50,794 bases of DNA, from positions 1 to 50,794 of the forward strand of contig DASRQX010000269.1 of assembly GCA_035696165.1 (NCBI GenBank), given 5' to 3'. The translations under genes were made by a program, and so were the position numbers. The first letter of the stretch is position 1; every line of letters begins with the position of its first letter. Below, in pieces: positions 19,179 through 27,448 of the stretch. The notes under the pieces were generated by a model. That model was not told the DNA's origin and did no database searches. It saw only the letters and a list, made by a program, of their open reading frames with translations. Source of the stretch: Palsa-883 sp035696165 (GTDB lineage Bacteria > Pseudomonadota > Alphaproteobacteria > Acetobacterales > Acetobacteraceae).

Positions 19179-20846
19179 GTGCGTCCAGACTGTCGGCCGC
19201 TGGCATCAGACCTGAACGAGGCATCAGACCCGGACGAGGCACTGGCGCGGTATCAGCAGGCCGTGGCGCGGAACCCCGGGTCGGCGGAAGCGTGGCATGG
19301 GCTGGCGGGTGCGCTGGGACGGCTTCGCAGACTGAATGACGCGATCACCGCCTGCGACAGGGTGCTGGCGATCGAACCGCTTTTTGCGCCGGCCATGCTG
19401 CGGCGCAGCGCGATGCTTGGCCTGATTGGACGGCATCAGCAGGCGGTGGTTTATCTGGACCGGCTGCTGATGTTGCCGGATCAGCCGCAGTCGTTCCAAG
19501 CCACGGCGCATATGCTCAGGGGCGACTCGCTGCGGCACCTGGGGCAGCCGGCCGAAGCGGCCGCGGCCTATGACCGCGCGATTGGACTGCGTCCCGCCAT
19601 GGCTGATGCCTGGGTCAATCGCGGCAAGGCGCTGCGCGAGCTTGGCGAGTTTGCCGATGCGCTGGACAGCTTCGCGACAGCGCTGGAGATCAATCCCGGA
19701 CATCTGCGCGCGCGCAACGAGCGCAGCATCCTGCTGGCCGTGCTGTCCCGCGAAGCGGAAGCCGAGGCGGAGGCGCGACGGGTGCTCGCCGTTGATCCGC
19801 GTCACGCGGAGGCGCTCAACAGCCTGGGCGTGGTGCTGCAAAGGCAGGGGCGAATTGCCGAGGCGATCGAGAGTTTTCAGGCCTCGATGCGATGGTCGGA
19901 CGACCCGGCGTCGGCACGTTTCAACATCGCGCTATGCCTGCTCATCACCGGAGATTATGCGCGCGGGCTTCCCGAGTATGAGACCCGGCGGCAGACGCCG
20001 GAGTTTGTCGGTCCGCCGCAGGTCGCTGGCCGGCCGCAATGGACGGGGGAAGCGGGCATCGCCGGCAAGACGGTGCTGCTGCACCCCGAACAAGGATTTG
20101 GCGATACGATCCAGTTGTGCCGCTACGCCCCGCTGGTCGCCGATCTCGGTGCGCGGGTGATCCTGGGTGCGCCGACCGCGCTGAAAGAGCTGCTTTGTAG
20201 TGTGGACCCCAGGGTGGAGGTGGTCGGGCGCGGCTCGCCGGATCCGGTGTTCGACGTGTACTGCCCGTTGATGAGTCTGCCGCTGGCGTTTCGCACCGAG
20301 GTCGCGACGATTCCGGCACGCGTGCCGTATTTGTCGACGCCCGACAGGCATAAGCGGTTGTGGCGGGCGCGGCTGGGACCGAAGCGCGGGCCTCGGGTCG
20401 GGCTTGCGTGGTCTGGGAATGACAAGCCGCTCGGGCGATCGATCCCGCTGGATTTGTTGGGTCCGCTGGTGGCGATACTGCCGGAGGCATACTGCCTGCA
20501 GCAGGATCTGCGGCCGGGCGATGTGCCCGCTCTGGCCATACATCCGAACATTCGTGTCTTCGGACGAGACCTGCGGGATTTCTCGGATACGGCGGCGCTT
20601 GTCGAGCAGATGGATCTGGTGATCTCGATCGACACGTCGGTGCTGCATCTCGCGGGGGCGCTGGGCCGACTCACCTGGGGAATGCTTCCGTTTGCCGCGG
20701 ACTGGCGGTGGCTGAGGCAGCGGGCGGATACGCCGTGGTACCCGACGATGCGGCTGTTCCGACAGGTGCGGTCGGGGGACTGGGGCGCCGTGATCGAGCA
20801 GGTGAGGGCGGCATTGGCCGGGTGGCTGGGGTCGTTCGCGGAGTAG
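19179..20846 (+). CDS. TPR-repeat protein with C-terminal glycosyltransferase-like domain
   Basis: 555 residues, starting at GTG 19179 with GGGGAGG four bases upstream. The longer open frame from 19086 would run through the palindromic element. The N-terminal half (about 15-260) is a row of TPR motifs (for example AEAWHGLAGALGRL, ADAWVNRGKALREL, AEALNSLGVVLQRQ). The C-terminal half has LLHPEQGFGDTIQLCRY, a SLPLAF segment, VGLAWSGN and DLVISIDTSVLHLAGALG, as in TPR/glycosyltransferase proteins with a GT9/GT41-like fold. Substrate unknown. The position after the SecA-like gene suggests glycosylation of the giant protein or of a surface glycan (inference). It ends 6 bp from the convergent sulfotransferase gene. 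Confidence 0.85.
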   Translation: MRPDCRPLASDLNEASDPDEALARYQQAVARNPGSAEAWHGLAGALGRLRRLNDAITACDRVLAIEPLFAPAMLRRSAMLGLIGRHQQAVVYLDRLLMLPDQPQSFQATAHMLRGDSLRHLGQPAEAAAAYDRAIGLRPAMADAWVNRGKALRELGEFADALDSFATALEINPGHLRARNERSILLAVLSREAEAEAEARRVLAVDPRHAEALNSLGVVLQRQGRIAEAIESFQASMRWSDDPASARFNIALCLLITGDYARGLPEYETRRQTPEFVGPPQVAGRPQWTGEAGIAGKTVLLHPEQGFGDTIQLCRYAPLVADLGARVILGAPTALKELLCSVDPRVEVVGRGSPDPVFDVYCPLMSLPLAFRTEVATIPARVPYLSTPDRHKRLWRARLGPKRGPRVGLAWSGNDKPLGRSIPLDLLGPLVAILPEAYCLQQDLRPGDVPALAIHPNIRVFGRDLRDFSDTAALVEQMDLVISIDTSVLHLAGALGRLTWGMLPFAADWRWLRQRADTPWYPTMRLFRQVRSGDWGAVIEQVRAALAGWLGSFAE

Positions 20847-20852
20847 AGCGCG

Positions 20853-21731
20853 TTATATTTCCCAACCGAACCGAGGGAACAGCGAGCCGAACTGACCAAG
20901 AACGACCTGATTCATTTCGGGGGTCAGGTAGGCGCGCCAGTCGCCGGCGACGCCTTTTCGCATGAATGCGCCGTTGTCCTCGATGCCGGCGGGCCGGCCG
21001 CTCATGGCGGCAAAACTGGTCTTGGCGATGCTGTCGGCGACGATGGCCGGCGTCGCGGCGGCACCAAGGAAGCGATAAAGCGCGGCAACCGTCGTTTCCG
21101 GATCGCGCAGCAGGGCCTCGTAGGTGACGATCATCACATCGGCGGGGTAGCGCTGTCGCAGGGACAGCATGCCGTTGGTGAACTGGCTGACGGCGCCGAC
21201 GGCCTGCCGGATAAAGGGCATTAGTTCAAGGGCCGCATCGCCCAGGCGTCGCTCCTGCGGGATCAGGTGCCAGGCCGACACCAGGGTGTCGCGTGGGTCG
21301 CGGACGATGCCGACGAACTTCGCAGCCGGAAAAAGCCGCTTGAGGTTGGGGAAGTAGAAGACGTTTTCCGGCGTCTTCTCGCCCACGATCGGGTACGGAT
21401 GGCCGTCGCATTGCTGCGCCAATGCCGTCAGGATGGCTGAGCCGACCAGGAACTCGACATCCTCAGGGTCCGGCAACGGGTAGCCGCCGACGTTGCGGAA
21501 CAGCCGCGTGTTCTTGCGCTGCAACTGCTCGCGCCGGTGCTGCATGACGCCACCCATCGGTGTGGCGAGGAAATGCAGGAAATGGCCTTCGCCGCGGCAG
21601 CAGATGTCGAGGTGCGCGTCCAGGATGTGCTGCAGCCAGGTGGTTCCGGACCGCGGGGCGCCGCCCACGAAAAACAGCTGCCTCTCGGCAACGGCTGCTA
21701 CTTCGGCCTGACGTTGGGTCCAGCTTTGCAA
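20853..21731 (-). CDS. Sulfotransferase family protein
   Basis: 292 residues. The PAPS-binding 5'-phosphosulfate loop is GGAPRSGTTWLQHIL (about 23-37), and the 3'-phosphate motif is FVGIVRDPRDTLVSAW (about 142-157). These are the two defining signatures of PAPS-dependent sulfotransferases, and the length is normal. No export signal is seen, so it should act in the cytoplasm. It is the second gene of a leftward pair after the Sel1 gene (55-bp gap with a 19-bp tandem repeat). In this neighbourhood it may sulfate a glycan or the giant protein, which is an inference. Confidence 0.88.
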   Translation of the reverse strand: MQSWTQRQAEVAAVAERQLFFVGGAPRSGTTWLQHILDAHLDICCRGEGHFLHFLATPMGGVMQHRREQLQRKNTRLFRNVGGYPLPDPEDVEFLVGSAILTALAQQCDGHPYPIVGEKTPENVFYFPNLKRLFPAAKFVGIVRDPRDTLVSAWHLIPQERRLGDAALELMPFIRQAVGAVSQFTNGMLSLRQRYPADVMIVTYEALLRDPETTVAALYRFLGAAATPAIVADSIAKTSFAAMSGRPAGIEDNGAFMRKGVAGDWRAYLTPEMNQVVLGQFGSLFPRFGWEI

Positions 21732-21744
21732 TCAGGCTCCTTAT

Positions 21745-21782
21745 GCGATCAGGGAAGCGGGGCGCGATCAGGGAAGCGGGGC
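21745..21782 (+). repeat. Exact 19-bp tandem duplication between two genes
   Basis: GCGATCAGGGAAGCGGGGC occurs twice head to tail (21745-21763 and 21764-21782), followed by a partial third copy that enters the 3' end of the Sel1 gene (CACGGAAGCGGG). Confidence 0.85.
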
Positions 21783-21786
21783 GCCG

Positions 21787-22815
21787 TCACGGAAGCGGGT
21801 GCCAGGTGTTGGCTCGGCTCTGCGCAATCTGCTGCTCCGCCGGACTTAGCAGGCTCGCGGCCGTTGCCCGCAGCCTGGCTGCGTCCTGCCGTTCGGCCGG
21901 GTTGCCGCGTGTGCTGCCGATGCTGGCCCATGTCAGGGCGGACATGGCATCGCGTTGGGTGCCGGTGCCGTCGAGATACAGCCGGGCGAGCGAGACGATG
22001 GCCGCGGCTACGCCGGAATCGGCGGCGGTGGAGCACCAGCGAAACGCGAGTGCGCCGTCGGGCGGCTGGCCGTTGATGCCGCGGGCGTAAAGTGCGCACA
22101 GCAGGGCCGAGGCCTGATTATCGCGGAATGCGGCTTTCTGCGCCCATGCGGCGGCAGCGACGTCGTCGCGCGCGGCCCCGTTGCCGCCAGTGGCAAAATC
22201 TTGCGCTAAACGGGTCTGGGCGACGGTCTGCCCGGCCTCGGCCGCTGCTTTCAACCATTTCAGACCGGCGGCGTCATCATTGGCGCCGGCGGTCGGGGAC
22301 AGCAGAAGGTCGGCCAACTGGTACATGCCATCGGGGCTGCCGCTCTGCGCCGCCTTCAGCAGCCAGTCATGCGCAGCGATGAGATTGCGGGGCACGCCAA
22401 TGCCCTGCTGGTAACAGTCGCCGAGCGCCAGCATGGCGGGGGGGCTGCCGGCGGTGGCCGCGCGGGTGATCCACTGCACGCCCAGGCCGGGATCAGCTTG
22501 CATGCCGATCCCGTGCAGGGCGGCGGTGCCGAAGGACAGCATGCCATCGACCAGCCCGTTATCGGCCGCTTTAAGGAACCATTGCACCGCGGCGGCGGTG
22601 TCCTTGGGAGTACCCTGCCCGTTCAGCAGCATCCGGCCGAGCATTTCCTGCGCGTCGGCGGCGCCGGCATCGGCTTCCTTCTGCATCTCGCTGAAGGCGG
22701 CCGGAAAATCGCCGCGCTGGCGAGCGATCATACCTGCGTCGAAATCGGCATGTGCAACTGAAATGTTCGCACAGAGCCAACCCAGAACACAAACTCGCCG
22801 AAGCAGGATAGGCAT
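21787..22815 (-). CDS. Secreted Sel1-repeat protein
   Basis: 342 residues from the ATG at 22815, which gives a signal peptide: MPILLRR, a hydrophobic core and a cut after AHA. The open frame continues far upstream, but that part overlaps the divergent AAA+ gene and does not look like protein. The mature part has several Sel1-like repeats of about 36 residues (AQEMLGRMLLNGQGTPKD.A.A, MLALGDCYQQGIGVPRN, AIVSLARLYLDGTGTQRD). Such proteins act as protein-interaction scaffolds, here in the periplasm. It leads a leftward pair with the sulfotransferase and is divergent from the AAA+ gene. A role as adaptor in the export locus is an inference. Confidence 0.85.
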   Translation of the reverse strand: MPILLRRVCVLGWLCANISVAHADFDAGMIARQRGDFPAAFSEMQKEADAGAADAQEMLGRMLLNGQGTPKDTAAAVQWFLKAADNGLVDGMLSFGTAALHGIGMQADPGLGVQWITRAATAGSPPAMLALGDCYQQGIGVPRNLIAAHDWLLKAAQSGSPDGMYQLADLLLSPTAGANDDAAGLKWLKAAAEAGQTVAQTRLAQDFATGGNGAARDDVAAAAWAQKAAFRDNQASALLCALYARGINGQPPDGALAFRWCSTAADSGVAAAIVSLARLYLDGTGTQRDAMSALTWASIGSTRGNPAERQDAARLRATAASLLSPAEQQIAQSRANTWHPLP

Positions 22816-22907
22816 GGGGAAACGTTGGCTTGGAGGCATCGGCTCTGGTAATATCAGGATTGAAGTTGCAGCGAAACCATACCGGGCCGTGTCACCGCGG
22901 TATGGCT

Positions 22908-22980
22908 GCGGCACCGTCGGCAATCGATTAACGCCGGTGTGGACGCGGCACCGTCGACAACGGATTAGCGCCGGTATGGA
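22908..22980 (+). repeat. Imperfect 36-bp tandem repeat upstream of the AAA+ gene
   Basis: Two 36-base units (22908-22943 and 22945-22980) differ at about five positions; both begin GCGGCACCGTCG and end GCCGGT[G/A]TGGA. A partial earlier copy lies near 22896-22907. The ATG at 22976 is part of the repeat, which is one reason to prefer the downstream GTG as start. Confidence 0.8.
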
Positions 22981-22993
22981 TGCGGGAGGGGGG

Positions 22994-24217
22994 GTGCGGA
23001 AGCTTCTTGTGGCGGCCAGTAAAGCCTCTCCGCTTGTCCTTATTCTGTTTCTGCTCGTTGCGGCCACGCAGTTGGCGCTGCAGCTTGGGATGACCCCGGC
23101 GGGACTGGAACAGGCGCTGGCCCGGTTTTCCTGGCTATACGCCGCACTGGCGGCCGGCGGGGCTTTGGCGGTGGTGGCCGGCCTGCTGTTTGAAACGCTT
23201 GTTCCGCCGCATGTCGAACGCCGGAAGGGATTCATCATGGACGTCCTGAACCGCCTTACCAACCGTACAGCGCTGGAAGCCATGATGGCCGGCGCCCATC
23301 GGCCGGAGGTGATCGACGCCGAGACGCTGGCGATGCAGCTGAAAGCCAAGGTGATCGGGCAGGACGCCGTGTGCGAGGATCTGGCGGCGCAGATCCGGCG
23401 ACGGATGGCGCTGGCGCAGCGGGACAAGCCGGTCGGCATCTTCCTATTCGCAGGGCCCCCGGGGACAGGGAAGACGTATCTAGCGAAACGGCTTGCAGCC
23501 GAGATGAACCGCAAGCTGGTCGCACTGGATATGACTCAGTTCGGCACGCCGCACGCGGCGAGCCAATTGTTCGGTGCGCCGAAGGGCTACATCGGCTCCG
23601 ACAGTTATGGTGCGCTGACATCCGCGCTGCAGGAGACGCCGAATGCGGTTGTGCTGCTGGATGAAATCGAGAAGGCGCATCCGGAGGTCTACAAGCGGTT
23701 CTTGACGGCCTGGAACGATGGCAACATCACCGAGGCCTCGGACGGCAAGCAGGTGTCCGCCTCGCGCGCAATTTTCGTCATGACGTCGAACGCGGCGACG
23801 GATGAGCTGACGGAACTCGGCGGCCGGTTGCTCAGTGATCCCGACGAATTGCGGCGCGCGACGATGGTGGTGCTGCGGCAGGCCGGGTTCGCGCCGGAGG
23901 TGCTGAACCGGCTGGACCGGGTTTTCGTGTTCCGCGCGCTGTGCGGGCTGGACGTCGCCCGCGTCGCGGCGCTGGAGATCGAGGGGATGATCGAAAACTA
24001 CGGCTTGAAGGTTGCCGAGGGCGGCATCGATCCGGCGGTGCTGTTCGAGATGATGCAGCGCCAGGAGAGGCTGGGCGCGGTTGCATCGGCGCGGGACGTT
24101 GCGCGCGCCATCGAAGAGACCATCAGCGACAGCTTGATCATCGCCCGTCAGAAGAAGGCGAAGAGCGTGGCGCTGGTGGCCGACGGCGGCCGGATCGTCG
24201 CCGAAATTGCCGATTGA
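22994..24217 (+). CDS. Membrane-anchored AAA+ ATPase, ClpA/ClpB D2-like
   Basis: About 407 residues from GTG 22994 (GGAGG just upstream); ATG 22976 is an alternative six codons earlier. Two N-terminal membrane segments come first (about 10-31 and 47-70). A single Clp-type AAA+ module then begins KVIGQDAV, with Walker A GPPGTGKT, Walker B VVLLDEIEKAHPEV, sensor 1 MTSNAA, arginine finger region PEVLNRLD and a sensor-2-like SARDVARAIE. There is no ClpN domain, D1 module or ClpP-binding loop, so an unfoldase or remodelling motor held at the membrane is more likely than a protease partner. The next gene starts 6 bp downstream. In this locus it could unfold or thread the giant protein (inference). 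Confidence 0.87.
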   Translation: MRKLLVAASKASPLVLILFLLVAATQLALQLGMTPAGLEQALARFSWLYAALAAGGALAVVAGLLFETLVPPHVERRKGFIMDVLNRLTNRTALEAMMAGAHRPEVIDAETLAMQLKAKVIGQDAVCEDLAAQIRRRMALAQRDKPVGIFLFAGPPGTGKTYLAKRLAAEMNRKLVALDMTQFGTPHAASQLFGAPKGYIGSDSYGALTSALQETPNAVVLLDEIEKAHPEVYKRFLTAWNDGNITEASDGKQVSASRAIFVMTSNAATDELTELGGRLLSDPDELRRATMVVLRQAGFAPEVLNRLDRVFVFRALCGLDVARVAALEIEGMIENYGLKVAEGGIDPAVLFEMMQRQERLGAVASARDVARAIEETISDSLIIARQKKAKSVALVADGGRIVAEIAD

Positions 24218-24223
24218 CCGGAC

Positions 24224-25099
24224 ATGACAGCCTTTGGCCGTCTGTGGGCCCGCGCACCGGCATGGCGGGCCGCGCTGTTGCTGACGATCGGCTGCGGGGC
24301 GCTGGCGGCTTTGTTTCCGCCGGGCCAGCCGCAGGTTGCGGTGCCGGCGCGTCTTACGCCGACGGTTAGTCGCGCCGAACCGGGGGTAGCACCGGCACCG
24401 GCGCCCGTATCGGCACCGGCGTCGACCACAGCGCCGGCTCCCGAGGCCAACATGGCGGTGCCCGGTGAGATTTATTCCGACCGGCTGCCATTCGGTGAGC
24501 AATCGGTGCCGTTGCCACCGGGACACTGGCTGGCGGTGGCAGTCGGCAACAATCCGCCGACTTCGGGCGTGTCGAGCTCAAGCGCCTTTCTGGCGCTGGT
24601 GCTGGGGGAGCGGGTCGCCGCGGCGGCGCTGATCAGCGGTTCCACGGCGGCCGAACCGCAAGCGGCCGGGTTTCTGGTGCCCGCGGACGCGCAGATCCCT
24701 GCCTTCTATTACCGCCGCGTGCTGATGGCGGTCGATCATGGTCCGGCGGATTTCTGGCTGTGCGGCAGTTCGTTTCCGTCAAAGTGGTCCGACCCGGTGC
24801 GTCACGCTGCAATCGCGGCGCTTTCGCAACAACACATCGGCGTTGCGGACCGCTTTGATTCGGCCGTGTTCCGCTTGTCCGACAAGCGCAACTGGCTGGC
24901 GGCGGAATTCATGTTTCCCGCGCCCGCGGGCGAAGCGACAGCGGGCCCGTGGACGGACGAGGCGGCTTTACCGGATGCAGCGGTGCTTCCGCACGTCGAA
25001 AGGGTGCGACGCTGGGGCAAGGCGTGGCACGACGTGCTGCGTCGCGGCTTCGAAGGTGGCACCAACCTTGCCGACAGTGCACGCATAGCATTGCCGTAG
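24224..25099 (+). CDS. Unknown membrane-anchored protein with Pro/Ala linker
   Basis: I do not recognise the family. The 291 residues begin with a short basic segment and one hydrophobic helix (about 16-32), then a Pro/Ala-rich linker (about 34-73) and a folded domain starting near GEIYSDRLPFGEQSVPLPPG. The layout fits an inner-membrane anchor with a periplasmic domain. It starts 6 bp after the AAA+ gene, so the two are almost certainly co-transcribed and may work together. An AT-rich stretch follows the stop codon. Confidence 0.75.
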   Translation: MTAFGRLWARAPAWRAALLLTIGCGALAALFPPGQPQVAVPARLTPTVSRAEPGVAPAPAPVSAPASTTAPAPEANMAVPGEIYSDRLPFGEQSVPLPPGHWLAVAVGNNPPTSGVSSSSAFLALVLGERVAAAALISGSTAAEPQAAGFLVPADAQIPAFYYRRVLMAVDHGPADFWLCGSSFPSKWSDPVRHAAIAALSQQHIGVADRFDSAVFRLSDKRNWLAAEFMFPAPAGEATAGPWTDEAALPDAAVLPHVERVRRWGKAWHDVLRRGFEGGTNLADSARIALP

Positions 25100-25514
25100 A
25101 TGGTGATGCAGCTCACACTTTAAGAAATATTATTTGGTATTTTAGATGATGCTGTCATGGCAATGTGTTCCCGGCGTATCATGGCTGTCGATGCATATGC
25201 CTGAAATGACTTCGTCGCCAAGGGGTGGGAACCGTGATGCGCAGTCGGATGAAGCGCCTACGCTGGCACCGCCTTGGGGTTGTACTGGCCGTTGCGACGG
25301 CGGTTGCGGGCACGCGACAAGGCGTTGCGCAGCACGGCTGCCCGGCGGCGGTCCTCGCATCGTCCCAACGGTCGATATCATAATGACACAGGAACGATAC
25401 CATGCGCCCAGGGTAGGGGTGACCAGGGTAGCGCAGTCAGCGTGGGCACGATGATCCCGGCGGGAAAGCGTTGCCCCGCGACGCCGCAGGATGCGGTGGT
25501 CGGACGCTAGTTTC
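25100..25514. other. Intergenic region, 415 bp
   Basis: It has an AT-rich block at about 25117-25149 and a TATCATAATG string near 25376, either of which could belong to a promoter for the GAF-HlyD gene. No convincing -35/-10 pair or terminator is seen. Short open frames here overlap each other on both strands and are not supported. Confidence 0.4.
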
Positions 25515-27383
25515 ATGGCAAACACCGCATCGATCTACTCACTGGCGACCGAGGAACGCAGCCGGACCGAAGGGGCAGCCTGGGCGCGGTTCGCCAACCC
25601 AAGGGACCAAAGCGATTTTTGCGCCGCGTGGCTGGCGATCCTGTGCACGCAGATCGAGCGGGTTAGCGGCGGCGTGGTGCTGGACGGCCCCGACGCCGAG
25701 GGCGCCTACGTGCCGGTGGCGATCTGGCCGGATCCGTCGCACAACCTGACCCACCTGGGCACCGTGGCGCGGCGCGCGCTGGTCGAGCGGCGGGCTGTTG
25801 TCGTCGGCGCTGACGGCATCTCGTTGCCGACGCGCGACCAGCCCGCACATATCGCCTATCCGGTCGAGGTCGCCGGCGTCCTGCACGGCGCGGTGGCACT
25901 GGATCTGCCGCCGAGTTCGGATGCGGCGCTGCAGCGCGCGTTGCGGCAGCTGCATTGGGCCAGTGTGTGGCTGGTGGATCGGTTTCGCCAGCAGGCGATC
26001 AAGGAGCAGGAACAAAGCCTCGCGCATCACTCACTGACCCTGGATCTGCTGGCGACGGTGATGCAGGAGCGTGGGTTGTCCCAGGCGGCGCTGGCGCTGG
26101 CGAACGACGTGGCCAGCCGGCTGAAGTGCGATCGCGTCAGTGTCGGGTTCGACAGGTCGGGCAACATCAAGGTCGAGGCGATCTCCAACACTGCCGTTTT
26201 CGACGAGAAAATGAGCCTCGTGCGGCTGATTGGCGATGCGATGGAGGAAGCGCTCGACCTGGGCGTGGCGATGGTCTGGCCGGCGCGCGCCGAGACTGAA
26301 CACGGGCAGATCGCGCACGCCGAACTCGCCCGCGAATTGAAGGATATCGCGGTCTGCTCGGTGCCGTTGCTGGAAGACGGGCAACCGATCGGCGTCATGA
26401 CACTCGAGCGCAGCCGCGGACAGGTGTTCGACCACGCGACGATCGAACTGTGCGAGGCGGCCGGAATGCTGCTCGGCCCGGTGCTGGCGCTGAAGCGCGT
26501 GAACGGCCGCGGTGCGCTGGTCCGACTGCGCGAGAGCGTCCTGCAAAAGGCGCAGCTTGTGGTCGGTCCGCGGCATCCCGGCGCGAAGCTGGTGGCGCTG
26601 AGCGTGGTGGTCCTGATCGCGTTGCTGAGCCTGGTAACCGGGACATACCGGGTGGCGGCGAAAACCGTGGTTGAGGGCGCCGTGGAGCGGGCGGCCGTTG
26701 CCCCATTTGACGGGCATATCGCCGAGGCATTCGTGCGGGCTGGCGACGTCGTGCAGGCCGGGCAGGTGCTGTGCCGGCTGGATGATCGCGAACTGAAGCT
26801 GGAATATGCCCGGCTGACCTCCGAGCGGGAACAGGAGGAGCGCAAGAGGCGGCAGGAGCTGGCCGGCCAGGACCGCGGCGAGCTGATGGTCGCCACCGCC
26901 GAAGTGGCGCAAACGAACGCCAAGCTGGCGCTGATCGCCGACAAGTTGGAGCGCGCCACGCTGACCGCGCCGTTCGATGGCGTGGTGGTCTCGGGTGACC
27001 TGAACCAGTTGCTCGGCACGCCTGTCGAACAGGGCAAGCTGCTGTTCCAGATCGCGCCGCTGAACGCGTATCGCGTGATCCTGCAGGTCGACGAGCGGGA
27101 AATCTCGAACCTGACGCTGAAGCAGGCAGGACAGCTGACGCTGTCGGGGCTGCCGGGTCAGGCGTTGGACTTCTCGGTGCAGCAGATCACCCCGGTGGCG
27201 ACCCAGCAGGAGGGGCGGAATTTCTTCCGGGTCGAGGCGCATCTTCTGTCGGCGCCCGACCGGATCAGGCCGGGGATGGAAGGTGTCGGCAAGATCCGCA
27301 TCGGCGACCGGAAGTTGATCTGGATCTGGACCCATCCGCTGATCGACTGGTTCCGGTTCTGGCTGTGGAAGGAACTGCCGTGA
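25515..27383 (+). CDS. GAF-domain/HlyD fusion, membrane-fusion-type adaptor
   Basis: 622 residues. The N-terminal part (about 30-160) is a GAF-like sensor module (YVPVAIWPDP, HIAYPVEVAGVLHGAVALDL). A second GAF domain follows (about 185-330, with RVSVGFD and PIGVMTLER). One membrane helix lies at about 355-378, then an HlyD/biotinyl-lipoyl half (APFDGHIAEAFVRAGDVVQAGQVLCRLDD), a helical hairpin, the second lipoyl half (ERATLTAPFDGVVVSGD) and a beta-barrel. Membrane-fusion proteins normally link an inner-membrane pump to an outer-membrane channel. Here a cytoplasmic sensor is fused in front. The M50-HlyD gene starts 66 bp downstream. ATG 25515 is chosen; an ATG at 25491 is also in frame and no strong ribosome site separates them. 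Confidence 0.87.
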   Translation: MANTASIYSLATEERSRTEGAAWARFANPRDQSDFCAAWLAILCTQIERVSGGVVLDGPDAEGAYVPVAIWPDPSHNLTHLGTVARRALVERRAVVVGADGISLPTRDQPAHIAYPVEVAGVLHGAVALDLPPSSDAALQRALRQLHWASVWLVDRFRQQAIKEQEQSLAHHSLTLDLLATVMQERGLSQAALALANDVASRLKCDRVSVGFDRSGNIKVEAISNTAVFDEKMSLVRLIGDAMEEALDLGVAMVWPARAETEHGQIAHAELARELKDIAVCSVPLLEDGQPIGVMTLERSRGQVFDHATIELCEAAGMLLGPVLALKRVNGRGALVRLRESVLQKAQLVVGPRHPGAKLVALSVVVLIALLSLVTGTYRVAAKTVVEGAVERAAVAPFDGHIAEAFVRAGDVVQAGQVLCRLDDRELKLEYARLTSEREQEERKRRQELAGQDRGELMVATAEVAQTNAKLALIADKLERATLTAPFDGVVVSGDLNQLLGTPVEQGKLLFQIAPLNAYRVILQVDEREISNLTLKQAGQLTLSGLPGQALDFSVQQITPVATQQEGRNFFRVEAHLLSAPDRIRPGMEGVGKIRIGDRKLIWIWTHPLIDWFRFWLWKELP

Positions 27384-27428
27384 CCGGACCTGGCATGACC
27401 GGAACTGCCATGTCCGGAACTGCCATGT
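27369..27428 (+). repeat. 15-bp tandem repeat derived from the GAF-HlyD 3' end
   Basis: CCGGAACTGCCATGT occurs exactly twice (27399-27413 and 27414-27428). A looser copy is at 27384-27398, and a first copy includes the stop codon (27369-27383), giving four units in a row. Confidence 0.8.
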
Positions 27429-27448
27429 CCATCAGGGGCAGGTGAGCC

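Noticed and set aside
22816..23514. Long N-terminal extension of the Sel1 protein
   Set aside because: It overlaps the well-supported divergent AAA+ gene and reads as low-complexity Ser/Arg/Pro; the downstream ATG gives a proper signal peptide.
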